64,000 nucleotides of DNA from Mycoemilia scoparia. Taxonomy: Eukaryota > Kickxellomycota > Kickxellomycetes > Kickxellales > Kickxellaceae. Both the position numbers and the translations under genes were made by a program. The notes under the pieces were generated by a model, which was not told the DNA's origin, ran no database searches, and saw only the letters and a program-made list of their open reading frames with translations. Below, in pieces: positions 31,401 through 44,229 of the stretch (the stretch's first letter is position 1; every line of letters begins with the position of its first letter). The stretch spans positions 1 through 64,000 of the forward strand of contig JANBPU010000057.1 of the NCBI GenBank assembly GCA_027575805.1. Direction: 5' to 3'.

Positions 31401-33078
31401 AAAACAGCATCAGGGCAATGGTCATTAGGACCTCGGCAAACCCGCGAATCCATTTTACTGAGGTTGACCGCCAAATGTTTTGCCAGACGATGGCCCGTGG
31501 CTCCTCGGCCAGTCTCACAACCATCATATTGGGCTGGGAATGCAGCTGGATGGAGGCAACGATGTGGGCATCAACAGACCGCTTCAGCGTTACAAAGGCA
31601 ACATGGGACATTCCGCGCTTTTCTGGGTTTAGACGATAGCGGGTCACGTTTATATCAGCTTCCATGAACAGCTTTTGTAGCTTTACAAGCTTATTCTGGA
31701 TGCGCGCTCTCTTTTTTCTGGCCAGCCAGCTGAGGGTTCTGAGCTTACTCTGCTCTTGCTTCTGTTCGGCTGCATTGCTTAGGTATGCCCTTCCGTCATC
31801 AACAGCAGTTTCTGTTGTAGCAGTGACAACGGACTCGGGATCGGTGGTAACCATCTGGGATGTCGGGCAATCCGCGGTGCCTCTCTCAGTGGCATTGGCG
31901 CTGCAGCCATCCTCCATGGCTTTCAGCTCTTTTGTATCGGACCACCTCTTTGGGGTGAACGGTCTGAATGGCGTGCGGCTGGAAGGATCCAGCGGGGCTG
32001 TTGAGCCTTCCGACTCGGGAGGAGGCGACTCCTTTGTTGGATGCTTCCACTCGTGGAGCATCTCATTTAGTCTCTTTCTGCTGTTTTCGCTCGGGTCAAG
32101 GGCCAGCGAGTAGATATCGGATGGGTTGTAATCAGGCTTCTTGACAATGTTTCTTAAACGGTGAGAAAACTCTCTTTCGAGCTTTTTGAGATACTTTGTC
32201 CTGTTTTTCAGGTACTTCAGGATCTTGTTGCCGGATGGGCATACATAAATGCGCTCTATGGGGCCGACATTCATGCGGGCCAGAAAGCGCTTAAGGACAC
32301 GGCTGTTCCGGAGGGGGTGGGGAAGCCGGGTGAGCATTAACGTTCGGGCAGGGATCGAGTGGCGGGTGTAGAGAAGAAAGTGCCACCGCAGGGATATGAC
32401 GTGCAGTGTAAACCGGTCAAGGCTGTATATTGTGATTATTGAGAATATGTACACGCCAAACACATGGACGATTCCGTACGGCGTGTTGCGAGGCACATCC
32501 CTGAGGGGCGAGTCGAATATGGACCCGTCATCATTGGAATCGCCCAGCTCATGCCACTTGTGATTGACGGGCACGATCATCACAAGCGAAAAGGCGCCCA
32601 TCAGCAAAAATATATAAATACACAGCCTCCAGAACCGCATATAGATCAGTGAATCCAGCCCCAGAGTTTGCAAGATAAACTCGTCAGATGTCTTGACCAC
32701 GGTCCATATCCACCCAAAATATGACTTTGGCAGCTTCAGGGGCTTTGTTCTATCCAAGCGGATCCGTGGGGAGTACAGGTCCGGAAACTTTGGTCTCAGC
32801 CACGAAAATACTATAATACAGGCGCTGCCGAGAAAGAATGCGGTGAGAATTTGTGTGATAGCATCTATTTTGTTTGAATCGAAATACGGGCCGGTCCCCG
32901 CTACGTTTCCTGGATCGAAGAGCAGCGACAAGCCCAAGTGGTTCCCATTATCTATACTCGAAGTTTGGTCAGCAGCGCCACCACTACTGCTGGATGCCGT
33001 TACAATGGCACTGTGTGTTTCTGAAACTGTTTGGGATGGCGCTGTGGTCGGCGTTGGCGTGGAAAAGGGAGTAGACAT
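28408..33078 (-). CDS. CSC1/OSCA/TMEM63-type mechanosensitive channel
   Basis: 1556 residues, intronless. The order is typical of the family (DUF221): a short lumenal or external N-terminus, first membrane span near 75-95 (ILTAFFLGSACIIVFSW), the FPDLYSPRI motif, two further spans, a long cytosolic loop (about 255-545, RRM-like fold in known structures, here with a Ser/Glu-rich insert near 350-430), then the pore-forming spans from VKWIRGFAEVLMTIALML (near 550) to about 860 (YTAPLIFPVLFTLIYL). These proteins are calcium-permeable, osmotically or mechanically gated cation channels of the plasma membrane or vacuole. The last 690 residues are a long, basic and Ser-rich cytosolic tail, much longer than in yeast Csc1 and probably regulatory. 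The start is the first ATG. Confidence 0.9.
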   Translation of the reverse strand: MSTPFSTPTPTTAPSQTVSETHSAIVTASSSSGGAADQTSSIDNGNHLGLSLLFDPGNVAGTGPYFDSNKIDAITQILTAFFLGSACIIVFSWLRPKFPDLYSPRIRLDRTKPLKLPKSYFGWIWTVVKTSDEFILQTLGLDSLIYMRFWRLCIYIFLLMGAFSLVMIVPVNHKWHELGDSNDDGSIFDSPLRDVPRNTPYGIVHVFGVYIFSIITIYSLDRFTLHVISLRWHFLLYTRHSIPARTLMLTRLPHPLRNSRVLKRFLARMNVGPIERIYVCPSGNKILKYLKNRTKYLKKLEREFSHRLRNIVKKPDYNPSDIYSLALDPSENSRKRLNEMLHEWKHPTKESPPPESEGSTAPLDPSSRTPFRPFTPKRWSDTKELKAMEDGCSANATERGTADCPTSQMVTTDPESVVTATTETAVDDGRAYLSNAAEQKQEQSKLRTLSWLARKKRARIQNKLVKLQKLFMEADINVTRYRLNPEKRGMSHVAFVTLKRSVDAHIVASIQLHSQPNMMVVRLAEEPRAIVWQNIWRSTSVKWIRGFAEVLMTIALMLFWMVPVVFLSTLISLKFLGHYFPNLLEFTNHNRFIRSLLSYTLPSLILTIFLTILPKIQRGFVIFAGARTLVDVDRHVLHRNFIFLVVNIILIFSMSGTIFSSVANLFESPGEVGERLVSALPNVATWFTVYTMLYGAGYQVLKLLQLKGVCRWIWFRWLARSPRDFSELMRPIYLDWGALYPWPMLFFWICITYSCLSPIILLMGIIYFMVGLFIQKYLILYSWYNRYESAGLHWRTVLVWLVIGVIFFQLVMLGFFAVSTSKYYTAPLIFPVLFTLIYLIYRVPKLRNLMYTVPVQLTREVEYHRRKIVKDVCSSIPSAGSGYASRISRYNTLASLANSFVYTTGPGAETAQDTYGRSSAISNNLNKAQHSHGRSMSYAQTYPIKNVAISKSTTMSVGTAAHSGQPHTNSFNSPTRPAIYRPVTAKRTVSVANSSFGAASIKSRPRRQYRHRRSRSRLSKPPSTPIIPKRPPASKQVTELQKEIEESAERDFNKDKEPKTPSSHKDTPIGVEISKSRELNHKTDKNLFRAIAGILSKVLFYLHGDPAAGLLPYMELYAFPQEPVPSEWYDQAYDEEAEANQARHAIKGEKRPTMWQQFGPFVKLPIKWARSPIVYSKKLASALSWSNLSPFIKRTLKELIAIYEVPSFAFSMKRCNTADGEDMACCIDKDLDEAPQRNECISVSSPFPKSNSVGKSPSNRYTATRPNNTSVISPIPSNTKQSGVIFSEKETYIPRTPTPQSESISDSNNGPYLSLVHQRHSSGSKTPLETQSTYGLRKRKTAKSAIVQTNSRDSQLITGEDEEGFTDTSESDDEYGLAGAQLKEPQNSNRYYNAHALYQRQKQLQREIMSDLPMDANTRTFQARSDELPSGFQMGTTRTNFGQRPMTFMKGILDTTGLQYISPALIGTLPRLWLPPNQYKEPKSRLSKEEIASRISDTLSTSHRATKSAIKRLSISSDRKKSQKSSDSYSKIVLEDQTPSATPGPTSSLLSRTDKK

Positions 33079-35329
33079 TGGCTAAGGGAATGTGTCAATG
33101 CGTGGCTGCAATTCACGGAAAAATCTAGCAATGATGTCTTTATATACGTATGTGCGTATGTATGCGAAGGTATATTCTGGTCAATGGCCCTGCTCCAATA
33201 TGTGTGCGTGTGTGTGTAGGCGCAGGAGGTTAAATTGGCGTGGTTTTTGTGGCCAAGACACCAGGTGGCCTTGGCAAATGTACAGACGCACGCGAGCTCT
33301 TGGCGCTTCGAAGTTCCAAAAGGATGTCTGACAATATTGGACAAACCCCGCAACACAGGGAAGGCCGCGAAGAAGGAATTGGCGTATAGCAATTACAGAA
33401 ATTATTACAAGAAAAGCAAAGAAGAGCCGAAATGGTAGAATGGATGCAACAAAAACAAATCGATGTTGATGGTGGTTGGGTTAAAAGGAAACCGCAAAGT
33501 GCATGTTCACTTTTGGCAGGGATGTGCGAAGGGTAGTAAACACAAAGTCCAGTGAACAGCTGACTGTATTAAGAAATAGTTTTATAAACAAAAATGTAAC
33601 AAGCAAGGAAAGTGATTTACCATGTAAAGGGCATTAAGCAGTTTATAACCTATTCCAAGGTAAGCAGTGAGGTGTCCTCATCTCCATGTATCCAGGAAGA
33701 ATAGGTTCAAAAGCAGTGAAGGTGGCTGAGAGGCCAATTACTGCCTAATGACGATGATTTCTTCCAGCCCAACAGTTCATCCTATTTGACGGATTGTAGA
33801 CGAGAGGACAAGAGAGTCCCAGAAATCCCTGCTGGATTTCAGCTGCTTGTTTTTTACTTTTAGCCTTGTGGGCCAATTGAGCCTTCTCTGCAATGTCGTA
33901 AAGGCTGCTCCCAATCGGACACATCATGCCCGTGGGAGCGCCGGCCTTTATTTACATGGAATCGTGGCCATTGATGGGATGGATAAAATATCTATTCTTC
34001 TGGATCTGCCTTCTGCCTTCTTTTCGATCGTTTGGCAGCGCTCAGACACCCCACCAAGTGAAGCAAGCCCCAATTTATGTCTTTAAAAAGTTCAAAGGTC
34101 CACAGCACCGTGTTCATAAGGCCATTGACAGCCAAGCATTGTTGTTTGCGAAGTAGTCGATGCATATGTATGGCGAAACTATATTTTGCGCCATTTCATT
34201 CTACGAAGCAGCTCGATAGGCCACAAACAATTGCCTTGATATTAGTGTGGCAGTCTGGCGTCAACTTTCTCTAACACGGTGCCAGGACTAACGTAATATC
34301 TGCCTTTTGGCTACACAAGTATGGCGGGATTGTGATTTCCTGGTCCCTTTTTCTGGATGGGCTGGACAATGCTGGTTTGCCAGCACCTTACGTACCCAGC
34401 TTGGCATCAAGACAAGGGCTTGAACAAAGCAGATGCGATGAGGTCTCCTATGGACTGCGTGTGTATTAGCCTGGCCCCTTTATTTTGGGCGCTTTGTGTT
34501 CGCCTGACCAAATTCCGCATCCGACCAAATAAAAGCTGTCAGTCAGCTTGGCCTCGTTGAAGCATAGGCATGGCCAATTAATATCTTATCCTAGAAAGCT
34601 GTGATGGCAACTCTTCTTGCCTGCTTGTGGGTCCGGCATTGACTGTATAATGTTAATAGAATCTCACTACCAAAATGTTGAGTTGCAAGTGTTTCCATAC
34701 TTTTACAAATCAACTGTATCCATAATAATGATGATTAAGCATTTTATTACTCCTAGAGAGGAAGCTGTATGCAACATACACATATAATTGTATAATTGTA
34801 TCCATAATAACTACGCTAAACCGATTTATAGATCCGATTTTGTTCAACACAGAATGATATTGGTTAAAATCATAGGCAGGCACCAAAGAATTTTGAATAA
34901 GCACATGATGGGGGGTTTCAGCCTATCAGAGGTGAAGAGTGATATGAACTTTTGAGTTTGATTCACTAAAAAATAGCTAATCAAAATCAAAAGAAAATCC
35001 GTTGACTAACGATAAGCACAACATAAGGCGGCGAAATCGCCGAAGCAATTCCAATAATCACAAGCAAGTGAGCATGAAGATGTCCTCAGTGTGTTGGGGA
35101 AGAAAAATCTCACTACTGTTGATAGTGTATAGAGGAGGATATTACACGGATCTTGAGAGGCTCAGGCCATTTCTCTCTCTCTCTTATTTTCTCTTTCCTA
35201 TTTTTTATTTTCAAGCTTTTGGTCTTTGGTGTCCGGTACGTCTATTTGACTACCTGTGTGTGCGCGCGCATTATTAGCCCTTCTGTTGTCTCCCGTCCTT
35301 ATTCATATTAGATCCATTTATAGCTGCAG
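33079..35329. other. 2.25 kb divergent gap between the CSC1 gene and the Ups2-like gene
   Basis: No coding frame with an ATG and recognisable protein is found. There are TG/GT-rich simple repeats (33199-33222, 35252-35270) and C/T-rich DNA at 35170-35220. Nothing else is visible. Confidence 0.5.
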
Positions 35330-35436
35330 GTGAGTGGCGAAGTGAGCTATATTCTTTATATTCCACCTTTCATTTATATCCGTACTTGCGATTTAAGGCC
35401 AAATCTCTAACGGCCCTCCAATTTCAAATTCCGCAG
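35330..35436 (+). other. Probable intron in the 5' leader of the Ups2-like gene
   Basis: GCAG-GTGAGT donor at 35330 and TTCCGCAG acceptor at 35436 give a 107-base intron ending ten bases before the ATG. Confidence 0.5.
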
Positions 35437-35446
35437 AGTTTAGAAA

Positions 35447-36007
35447 ATGCGTTTTTTTGAGGCCACTCACAAGTACCCTTTCGATTGGGAGACAGTGTCC
35501 CTGGCCAGCTTCCGCAAGTACCCAAATGACAAAACGCCGCATGTACAGCATGTCGAGGTACTTAACCAGGAGATTGATCCAGAGACTGGAGTCTTAAAGA
35601 CTGAGCGGCTTATCATGGTCAAGCAAAATGCACCAAGGTTGATGATGAAGCTCCTTGGCGGCAGCGATTCTTCGTATGTGCTTGAGTACAGCGAGGTTGA
35701 TCCAAGGGACAAGACCTTGACCATGCACAGCACCAACCTCACCTTCAGCAATTTGCTGACAGTTGGCGAAAAGATCGTGTACAAGCCCGATCCAGAAGAC
35801 ACCAAGAACTCAACATTGTTTGCGCAGAGCGCAAAGCTTAGCGCCGACGGTGTACTGTCGAGGTTCTCAAGTTACATTGAAGAGACCTGCCTCAAGCGGT
35901 TCCATGACAATGCGTTGGTAGGAAAGCTTGGGCTAGAGCAGGTCCTCCACAAAATACTCGCGGAAAAGAGGCAGGAGAGAGGCGGCGCCGGAAATATGGC
36001 TGCGTAA
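35447..36007 (+). CDS. PRELI/MSF1-domain lipid transfer protein, Ups2/PRELID3-like
   Basis: 186 residues, nearly all one PRELI/MSF1 domain. Family features: an N-terminal aromatic motif (YPFDWETV), the KYPN motif, LKTERLIMVKQNAP (near 50-62), the YVLEYSEVDPRDKTLTM strand pair and the SNLLTVGEKIVYKPDPED core. The MxLGG and HSTNLTFSNLL details are closer to yeast Ups2 and mammalian PRELID3 (phosphatidylserine transfer with Mdm35) than to Ups1/PRELID1 (phosphatidic acid). It is expected in the mitochondrial intermembrane space. It lacks the long C-terminal helix of yeast Ups2 and ends soon after the domain, as PRELID3 does. Confidence 0.88.
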   Translation: MRFFEATHKYPFDWETVSLASFRKYPNDKTPHVQHVEVLNQEIDPETGVLKTERLIMVKQNAPRLMMKLLGGSDSSYVLEYSEVDPRDKTLTMHSTNLTFSNLLTVGEKIVYKPDPEDTKNSTLFAQSAKLSADGVLSRFSSYIEETCLKRFHDNALVGKLGLEQVLHKILAEKRQERGGAGNMAA

Positions 36008-36489
36008 ATGCCGAGAGAACATATGTAACAAAGTCCTAAGAGTTGGCAGCAGCCAAGCCCATATCTAGGCAGCTGGAGCTTCTGATTCGCTGGCGCCTTT
36101 GCTGGACCACACGATGATATTACTCTAAATAACCGCCCCGTCCTGATGTCAGCATCTCCCCATAAGCACTAACCTGCTCTTCACCTCCACACTACCATTC
36201 ACAATTCCCGCCATCAATTCACTCCCTGCATTTTCTCTACAAAGCCTCCACCACTCAAAACCCTGAGCGGCTTGCTGCAAGTCAAGCATGTCCTGCTTCC
36301 TGCATACCAGCAATATATCCAAGATAGTGTGGCAGCAGTAGTAATAGCGTTGCCTTAGAATATCATGGCCGAGGCTTCTATTGTAATGCCTCTGCTTGGT
36401 ACTTTCAAGAATAGAATGTTTTGTATACTGTATATTTTTTTGATAATACAAAAGGTACAGAAATGTGTGGTTTTTCTAGTAAGGTTTTA
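36008..36489. other. Tail-to-tail gap between the Ups2-like gene and KIN17
   Basis: 3' flanks of convergent genes; nothing else visible. Confidence 0.6.
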
Positions 36490-37786
36490 TTATATTGGTG
36501 ATCTTGATCTTCTATAGCCGGCCCTGTGTCTATCAGTGCTCGACCGTCTTTGTGGTGATGGCGAGCGGGATCGTCCGCGATGGGCCCTGTGGTGACTGCT
36601 ACTGCCATTGTTGCTACTGCTGTGGTAATGGCTGTATCCTGATCTGTGCTGCAGCTGTTTCTGCTTTCTTTTTTGCTCCTCTAAAACGATCTCTTCTACG
36701 GCACTTCTTGGTCTGGCATTGACACCGTTGCCTGAATGATCCTTTTTGGGAGCTTGGGTGTCCTTACTCGATTTTTTCAAGGATGCAAATGGATCTACCT
36801 TCTTTGGCCTCCCTGATGAGTCAGTGGATGGCTTGTTCAGCTGTTTTAATGGGGTCGTCGTTTTTATGTTCTTTTTAAATACATTAGAAAGCCCAGGCTT
36901 AGACGCATTGCTTCCAATCTTAGTGGTCATTTTAAGCTTAATGGTTTCTCCATCCTTTGATCTTTTGAGCTCTGTGAATTCCTATATTACAGAAATAATA
37001 AGAAAATACAATTAAAGCGGTGTATAACAATGTTTAGGGGATTATATTGGGTATAAATTATTATTATTGTTATTAGGTCAAGTAACTACTTACTGGTTGG
37101 GATGAGCCCTCAGGGCCTTTCTCTCTTTGCGAAGCCCTCTCTATCTGTTCATTTAAGAGCTTTTTCTCTCTCTCCTCATCGTCCATGGTTTGCCTTTCCT
37201 TTTTCTTGATTGCCTCTCTTCTGGCCAAGGCTGCAGGGCTATTATCTATCCATTGTATAAACCACCCTCTTTCTGTCTCGTCGACATGGCAAATGCCGCT
37301 CTTTCCAAGGTGCTTCACAAAATCCGTAAGCGTATCCCAGTGAGTAGAATTCATGTGCATGTGCTGCCGATCTGCCACAATTTCCTGGTAAACCTGGTTA
37401 GCCAAGACTCTAGTGGTACCGTATCTTCGTGATAGGACTTTGACAAATTCATCCTGGAATTCTTTTGAAAAGCTCTCCATGAACTTTTCGGGTGAATCGG
37501 CAAACAGAGCCATTTGCCGCTGGTGAGACTCTGAAGCGCAGTGGCACTTGAACCCGTTTTCGTCACGACATTGTTTCTGGCACATCTGGCAATACCATCG
37601 CAACCTTTGCAAGCCCTTGGCCTATTCCATATAATATGCGTATCCAGATGCCGTAAGCACTTGATATTTGTATTGGTTGAGGCTGTAGTTTTCCATAACC
37701 AATTATGATATGGTGATTCTGTATGAAATACCTACCTTCATACGATTAGCAATGGCCTTTGGGGTCAAAAAATCGCCTTTCCCCAT
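36490..37786 (-). CDS. KIN17: KIN17-type DNA/RNA-binding protein
   Basis: Three exons (37736-37786, 37094-37621, 36490-36981) give 356 residues. The first 17 residues are the invariant KIN17 opening MGKGDFLTPKAIANRMK, encoded by the first exon alone. A C2H2 finger follows (C28, C31, H44, H50), then the winged-helix Kin17_mid domain (FSKEFQDEFVKVLSRRYGTTRV to the GICHVDETERGWFIQWID motif, about 65-140) and a coiled Glu/Lys/Arg segment. KIN17 proteins associate with the spliceosome and with replication and repair sites. The C-terminus is unusual: instead of the KOW/SH3-like domain of the animal protein there is a short Ser/Lys region and an RS/H-rich tail (GRSRSPSPQRR). Head-to-head with the sirtuin gene. 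Confidence 0.92.
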
Positions 37787-38168
37787 CTTGACTGCTAGAT
37801 AATTACTTTTGTTGGTTTATATTGTGATTTTTTTTGTAGAAAATGGCATGTTCGGGCCATTTATTATGGCTAAATGGGCTTTGTCTTGGTATCCAGCTTT
37901 ATGGGATTGTATCATGGATTTGTTCTCGCTCGTCCCTCCTTCCCCCCCTGATCGCTTCAACTTTCATGCCCAATGATGCTCTCAAAGGACCCAAAAAAGA
38001 AACCCAAAATATCAGTGGTGTGACCATCTCTTACTTTCACTTTTGCTTTATATACTTTCTTCGCCAGGAATTTGCTTCGCTTACGCCATTTTATCCATTA
38101 AACAAAAGCTATTGCATCTTAATTTGAATATAAACTTTACAATTTGCCGAATTTTCAAGTACGAAAGT
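37787..38168. other. Divergent promoter region, KIN17 / sirtuin
   Basis: 382 bases between the two start codons, rich in pyrimidine tracts on the sirtuin side (37930-37960, 38040-38120). No specific site is recognised. Confidence 0.45.
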
Positions 38169-40280
<2,112 letters not shown>

Positions 40281-42036
40281 ATAGGTTTCAAGACCATCCT
40301 TTGAAAATATTAGACACACAAAGCCCTGACACTCTCAACTATGCCGTTGTATTCGACTATTTAATATATAATCGTATATAATATCTTAATTTATTCTTTA
40401 GTGGTATTATTGCTTCTATAATAAAAACACCTAATATATATACACACACACCCGCACTAATGTCTGGGTCGCTGCACCAAAGCTTATATCCATGTGGACC
40501 GCTGTGCGGTTCTAGCAAAGGCTTTCAAGGCATTAGAGGAGCAAAGAATTGCATTAAAATTGACGTCTTTATGGCCAGAGCAATAAAATGAAGCAAATAT
40601 GGCTGTGGAGGAATGGCATGCCCTCGGTCCGGCACCAAGTCAGAACCTGTTAATGTACCAGCACAAGGCGGTTTCTGATGCGGATTGTAATATGGGCAAT
40701 TGTTTTTGAAGGGAGTCTATTTGCTAATAGACTGTGGCCACACATTTGGCAGGGATTGCTCCTATACTCGCTGGCCACCAAAGGCACCCCTCAAAAACCA
40801 TGGCCCATATGAACAGCAGCCTACCATGGATATGGCTATATGGGTGAGATTCTGGATTAAAGGCGTCGTAGTACTCACTCAAATTAGCAGCATGGCAATG
40901 TTCTACAGACAAAAGAAAGTCATACGACTTTCTGTCAAAGGCCAGCAGCATATCGCATACTTCTGCATCAAAGCTTATGCCAGCATGCCTGGATGTGCTA
41001 GAGCGATGTGCTTACTAGAAAATGTGTTCAAGCTAGAAATTGCGTTGTAGCCTGAAGCACACATTCGCACAATAGCAAAAAGATGAGCTGGGCGTGGTGA
41101 TATGCCAAGACCTAATAAAAGACTGATTAGAATATTGATGGGGTTTGACACTGAAAAGGAGTGTAGCAAATACTCTGTATCCAGTTTGTGGGCAGAGTGC
41201 TAGAGTGTTTTTCAGCGAATTACAGCCATAACGGGTTGTCATTTTGAGCCTCTGTGTCCCTGAGGGGCATGGGCCCATATTATTGGTGGGTATACTTGGA
41301 CCTGGATTCTGGCTTATCCAATTGTCCCCACAGCTATTGCTCAGTGAAGCCGAAGGGTGTTTTCTATTGTATATTTGTGCCAAAAGTAACCAGAAGATCA
41401 CGGCATCTCTTTGTGAGTGTTGCCATGCGTCCAGATGATGGAACCACAGCCGTGTACAGGAGCCTTGTCAAGGTAAGCCGGCTAGTGTGCTATACTAAAG
41501 CGATATTGTTTCCTTTGGCCGCCCCATAGCTCCCGCATGTATCACAAACTAGCTGTTTTCCCTGCATAAGCAAACTAGAGAATCCCTTTTAGTCCACTGA
41601 TTTGACTCTACATACTGCTCTTTTCCTTATATATCAATCTGGCCCCTCTCTCTTTCCTATCTCGACTTCCACAAACATTCGATTCCATTTTTTCTATATC
41701 TTCCCATTATAAGCCTGGTGTCGTTGACCGACATAACCTTAGCAATCTATTTCAATATCTACTCTACATTTTGGAGGCGCGCTAAGCTCAGGCCCTATTG
41801 TACTTTAGCCTCTACCTTACTGTTCTTGTCCATCTTTATAGCCACTTACCATATATATGATCCATACCTTCCACGACTGGTCCAAATCCGCTTTGAGCCC
41901 TGTCAAATCTTAAGCCAAGCTGCCAGCCATAGCCCCGCCCACTCACATACACCTGCTTACAGCAGCCAGCGCATCCATTGATAGCAACATATACGTCCTA
42001 ATATAACAATCCCAAACCTTTGCATTGACCCTCAAT
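40281..42036. other. 1.75 kb gap between the sirtuin and NOX genes
   Basis: Contains a TA/CA simple repeat (40435-40452) and MITE copy C (40693-40807). An open frame at 41254-41529 has no ATG start. C/T-rich DNA at 41590-41720 may be the NOX promoter or leader. Confidence 0.5.
40693..40807 (+). mobile_element. MITE copy C (TA-flanked)
   Basis: TA at 40691-40692 and 40808-40809. Termini TGGGCAATTGTTTTTGAAGG and inverse (CCTCAAAAACCATGGCCCA). The core reads ATTGCTCCTATACTCGCTGG. Confidence 0.72.
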
Positions 42037-44001
42037 ATGGCCCGCATTAACATACCATTCTCGGAAGGACCATCGCCAGAGTCGCCGCCTGCATCCCCAT
42101 CAGAAGCATACCAAGGGCACTCGCCCCGGCTGACCAAGAAGGGCAGCGTTGTGTCTGGCATCTTTGATAGCCCGGCCTTCGCCGTTCGGAAGCGCGGCAG
42201 TGTGATGAACGGTACAAGGGCCGGCCGTCTACACAGGCTGGGACTTTACCAGGACCTGACTCTAGAACGCACATTTTTCTTTGCCCTGTGGATAGGCATC
42301 CAGCTAGCCATCATGCTGGCAACATTCTATCAAGCAAAGCCTGGGTCCGAATCGCTGGACCGCTTCGCCAAATCAACTACCCAGTGTTTAATGTTTGACA
42401 TATCAGTCATCTTCATCTTTATGTCTCCAACCCTCCTATCCTTCCTTCGCCATACCTTTGTATCCCGCTTCGTGGTCGTCGACAAGAACGTCCACGCCCA
42501 CAAGGTGGCATCGTATTCGGCGGCCTTCTGGATTATTTGCCATGTCGCAGTATACATGTACAAGTTCAGCTTTGGTGCTGCCAAAGCAAAGATCTCGCTG
42601 GGTCAATACCTTGCGAGCAGCGTGATTGGGGCCACTGGCCTGGCTCTTTTCATCATGTTTATTCTGATATTCACTGCATCTGTGCCCCCCGTCAGGCGCA
42701 AATTTTACGAAGTATTTTACTACATCCATCACCTGTTCGTCCCATGCGTCATTCTTATGTTTATACACAATGGCAACAAGATTTTCTACAAGTACGTTTG
42801 TTTCCCTGCAACCGTGTACGTTCTGGACAGACTCTTCCGCATGGTGCGAGGCTACTGGGGAACCCCAAAGATCCGCACGGTCATCCAGCACACGCGCGAT
42901 GTAGTCGAGTTGCATATCGAGAAACGCTTGATGTCACCAACTGCTGGCCAGTTTGTGTATATTATGTGCCCATCGGTAGACCCGATCCAGTGGCACCCCT
43001 TTACGTTAACAAGCTCTCCTCACGAGGATTTCATATCCGTGCACGTAAGCTGCACGGGCAACTGGACTCGCAAATTTATGAAGCGGCTTGGCGGGGAGCT
43101 AGACGGGAGCAAGATGTCTCCGCCGGCCAACGCGATTCCTTCGCATCCCCAACGTTCAAACTCTGGGTCCTCCCAGTCCAGCGATAAGACACTGAGCTGT
43201 GGGTCAACGGGCGGAGGTAGCAAACTGGATGCCCTGATGAAGGAGGAGATGGTTAATCCATCTACCAACCTGGTTTATTATATGGACCCAGTAACCAGAA
43301 AAGTATCGGCCCGTCCCAGCGAAAAGACCGACAGCCGTGTCTTGCACCAAGACTTTAATGTGCACGATGTTGAGAACGGTGCTGCAGGGTCCGGAAATAT
43401 GATGCCGCCATGCCAGATGTCCAAGCCTCTGCCAGCGATTTTTGTTGATGGCCCATACGGCACCCCCACAGAAAGGGTATTTGACTACAACATTGGCGTG
43501 CTTGTTGGCGCTGGAATTGGCGCAACTCCATTTGCATCGGTGCTTAAGTACCTTCACCACTGCTATGAGAATTCCTACAGACCAGGGAAGTTGCGCAAGA
43601 TTTACTTCATATGGGTTTGCCGAGAATTCAAATCTCTAGAATGGTTTATGGACTTGCTTGCCTCGCTTGACCGGACAAGCATGAACGGCTATCTTGAAAT
43701 CCGTGTGTACTTGACCGAAAATGTTGGCATCAACAAGATCCATAACCTTTCGTTGCACCACAACCCTCATGGACGCGATGCCATCACTAACCTGCACAAC
43801 TGCAGGACACACTTTGGCCGGCCAAATTTCAAGTCAATTCTCAAGTTTATTGGGCAGAAACATGAAGGCAATGACATTGGTCTGTTCTTCTGTGGCCCCA
43901 AGAACATGGGAAGGAATCTTCGGCGCGAGTCGCAAAAAGCAACGAAGGATCTAAAGCATCTTGAGCCCACAAAGTTCCATTTCCACAAAGAAAACTTTTA
44001 G
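42037..44001 (+). CDS. NADPH oxidase (NOX), superoxide-generating
   Basis: 654 residues, intronless, from ATG 42037. It moves electrons from cytosolic NADPH through FAD and two haems to oxygen. Six spans lie between about 78 and 260. Haem ligands are H155 and H169 in one helix and H231 and H244 in another, with the NOX spacing of 14 and 13. The FAD motif is HPFTLTS at 320-326, the NADPH motifs DGPYGT (near 471), GAGIGATPFAS (near 492) and FCGPKNM, and the chain ends in the typical Phe (HKENF). No EF hands, so it is NoxA/NoxB-like and probably needs a NoxR-type activator. The linker from about 350 to 465 between the FAD and NADPH lobes is a Ser/Gly-rich insert longer than in NoxA. Tail-to-tail with the next gene (228 bases apart). 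Confidence 0.92.
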   Translation: MARINIPFSEGPSPESPPASPSEAYQGHSPRLTKKGSVVSGIFDSPAFAVRKRGSVMNGTRAGRLHRLGLYQDLTLERTFFFALWIGIQLAIMLATFYQAKPGSESLDRFAKSTTQCLMFDISVIFIFMSPTLLSFLRHTFVSRFVVVDKNVHAHKVASYSAAFWIICHVAVYMYKFSFGAAKAKISLGQYLASSVIGATGLALFIMFILIFTASVPPVRRKFYEVFYYIHHLFVPCVILMFIHNGNKIFYKYVCFPATVYVLDRLFRMVRGYWGTPKIRTVIQHTRDVVELHIEKRLMSPTAGQFVYIMCPSVDPIQWHPFTLTSSPHEDFISVHVSCTGNWTRKFMKRLGGELDGSKMSPPANAIPSHPQRSNSGSSQSSDKTLSCGSTGGGSKLDALMKEEMVNPSTNLVYYMDPVTRKVSARPSEKTDSRVLHQDFNVHDVENGAAGSGNMMPPCQMSKPLPAIFVDGPYGTPTERVFDYNIGVLVGAGIGATPFASVLKYLHHCYENSYRPGKLRKIYFIWVCREFKSLEWFMDLLASLDRTSMNGYLEIRVYLTENVGINKIHNLSLHHNPHGRDAITNLHNCRTHFGRPNFKSILKFIGQKHEGNDIGLFFCGPKNMGRNLRRESQKATKDLKHLEPTKFHFHKENF

Positions 44002-44229
44002 TCTGTATTTTGCATAATGTAGTAGCTTTGGGCAGCAAGCAAGCAAGTTCTTGTATGATTCTCTTCAATAATAAATACCAAGAAATTAAAAACATAAAAT
44101 GTGTGTGACATGCATGGTGTATGTTGCTTTTGTGTTTTCTAGGAATAGCTGTGTGCACTTCTAAAGAAATTGCCGCGATGCTGTGTTCTGTTTGTGTTGT
44201 TGTACGTGCAAAAGCACAGGGATGCAAGG

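Noticed and set aside
41254..41529. Open frame of 91 codons before the NOX gene
   Set aside because: The start is GTG. The frame looks partly protein-like and a GTAAGC follows at 41474, but no other exon could be found.
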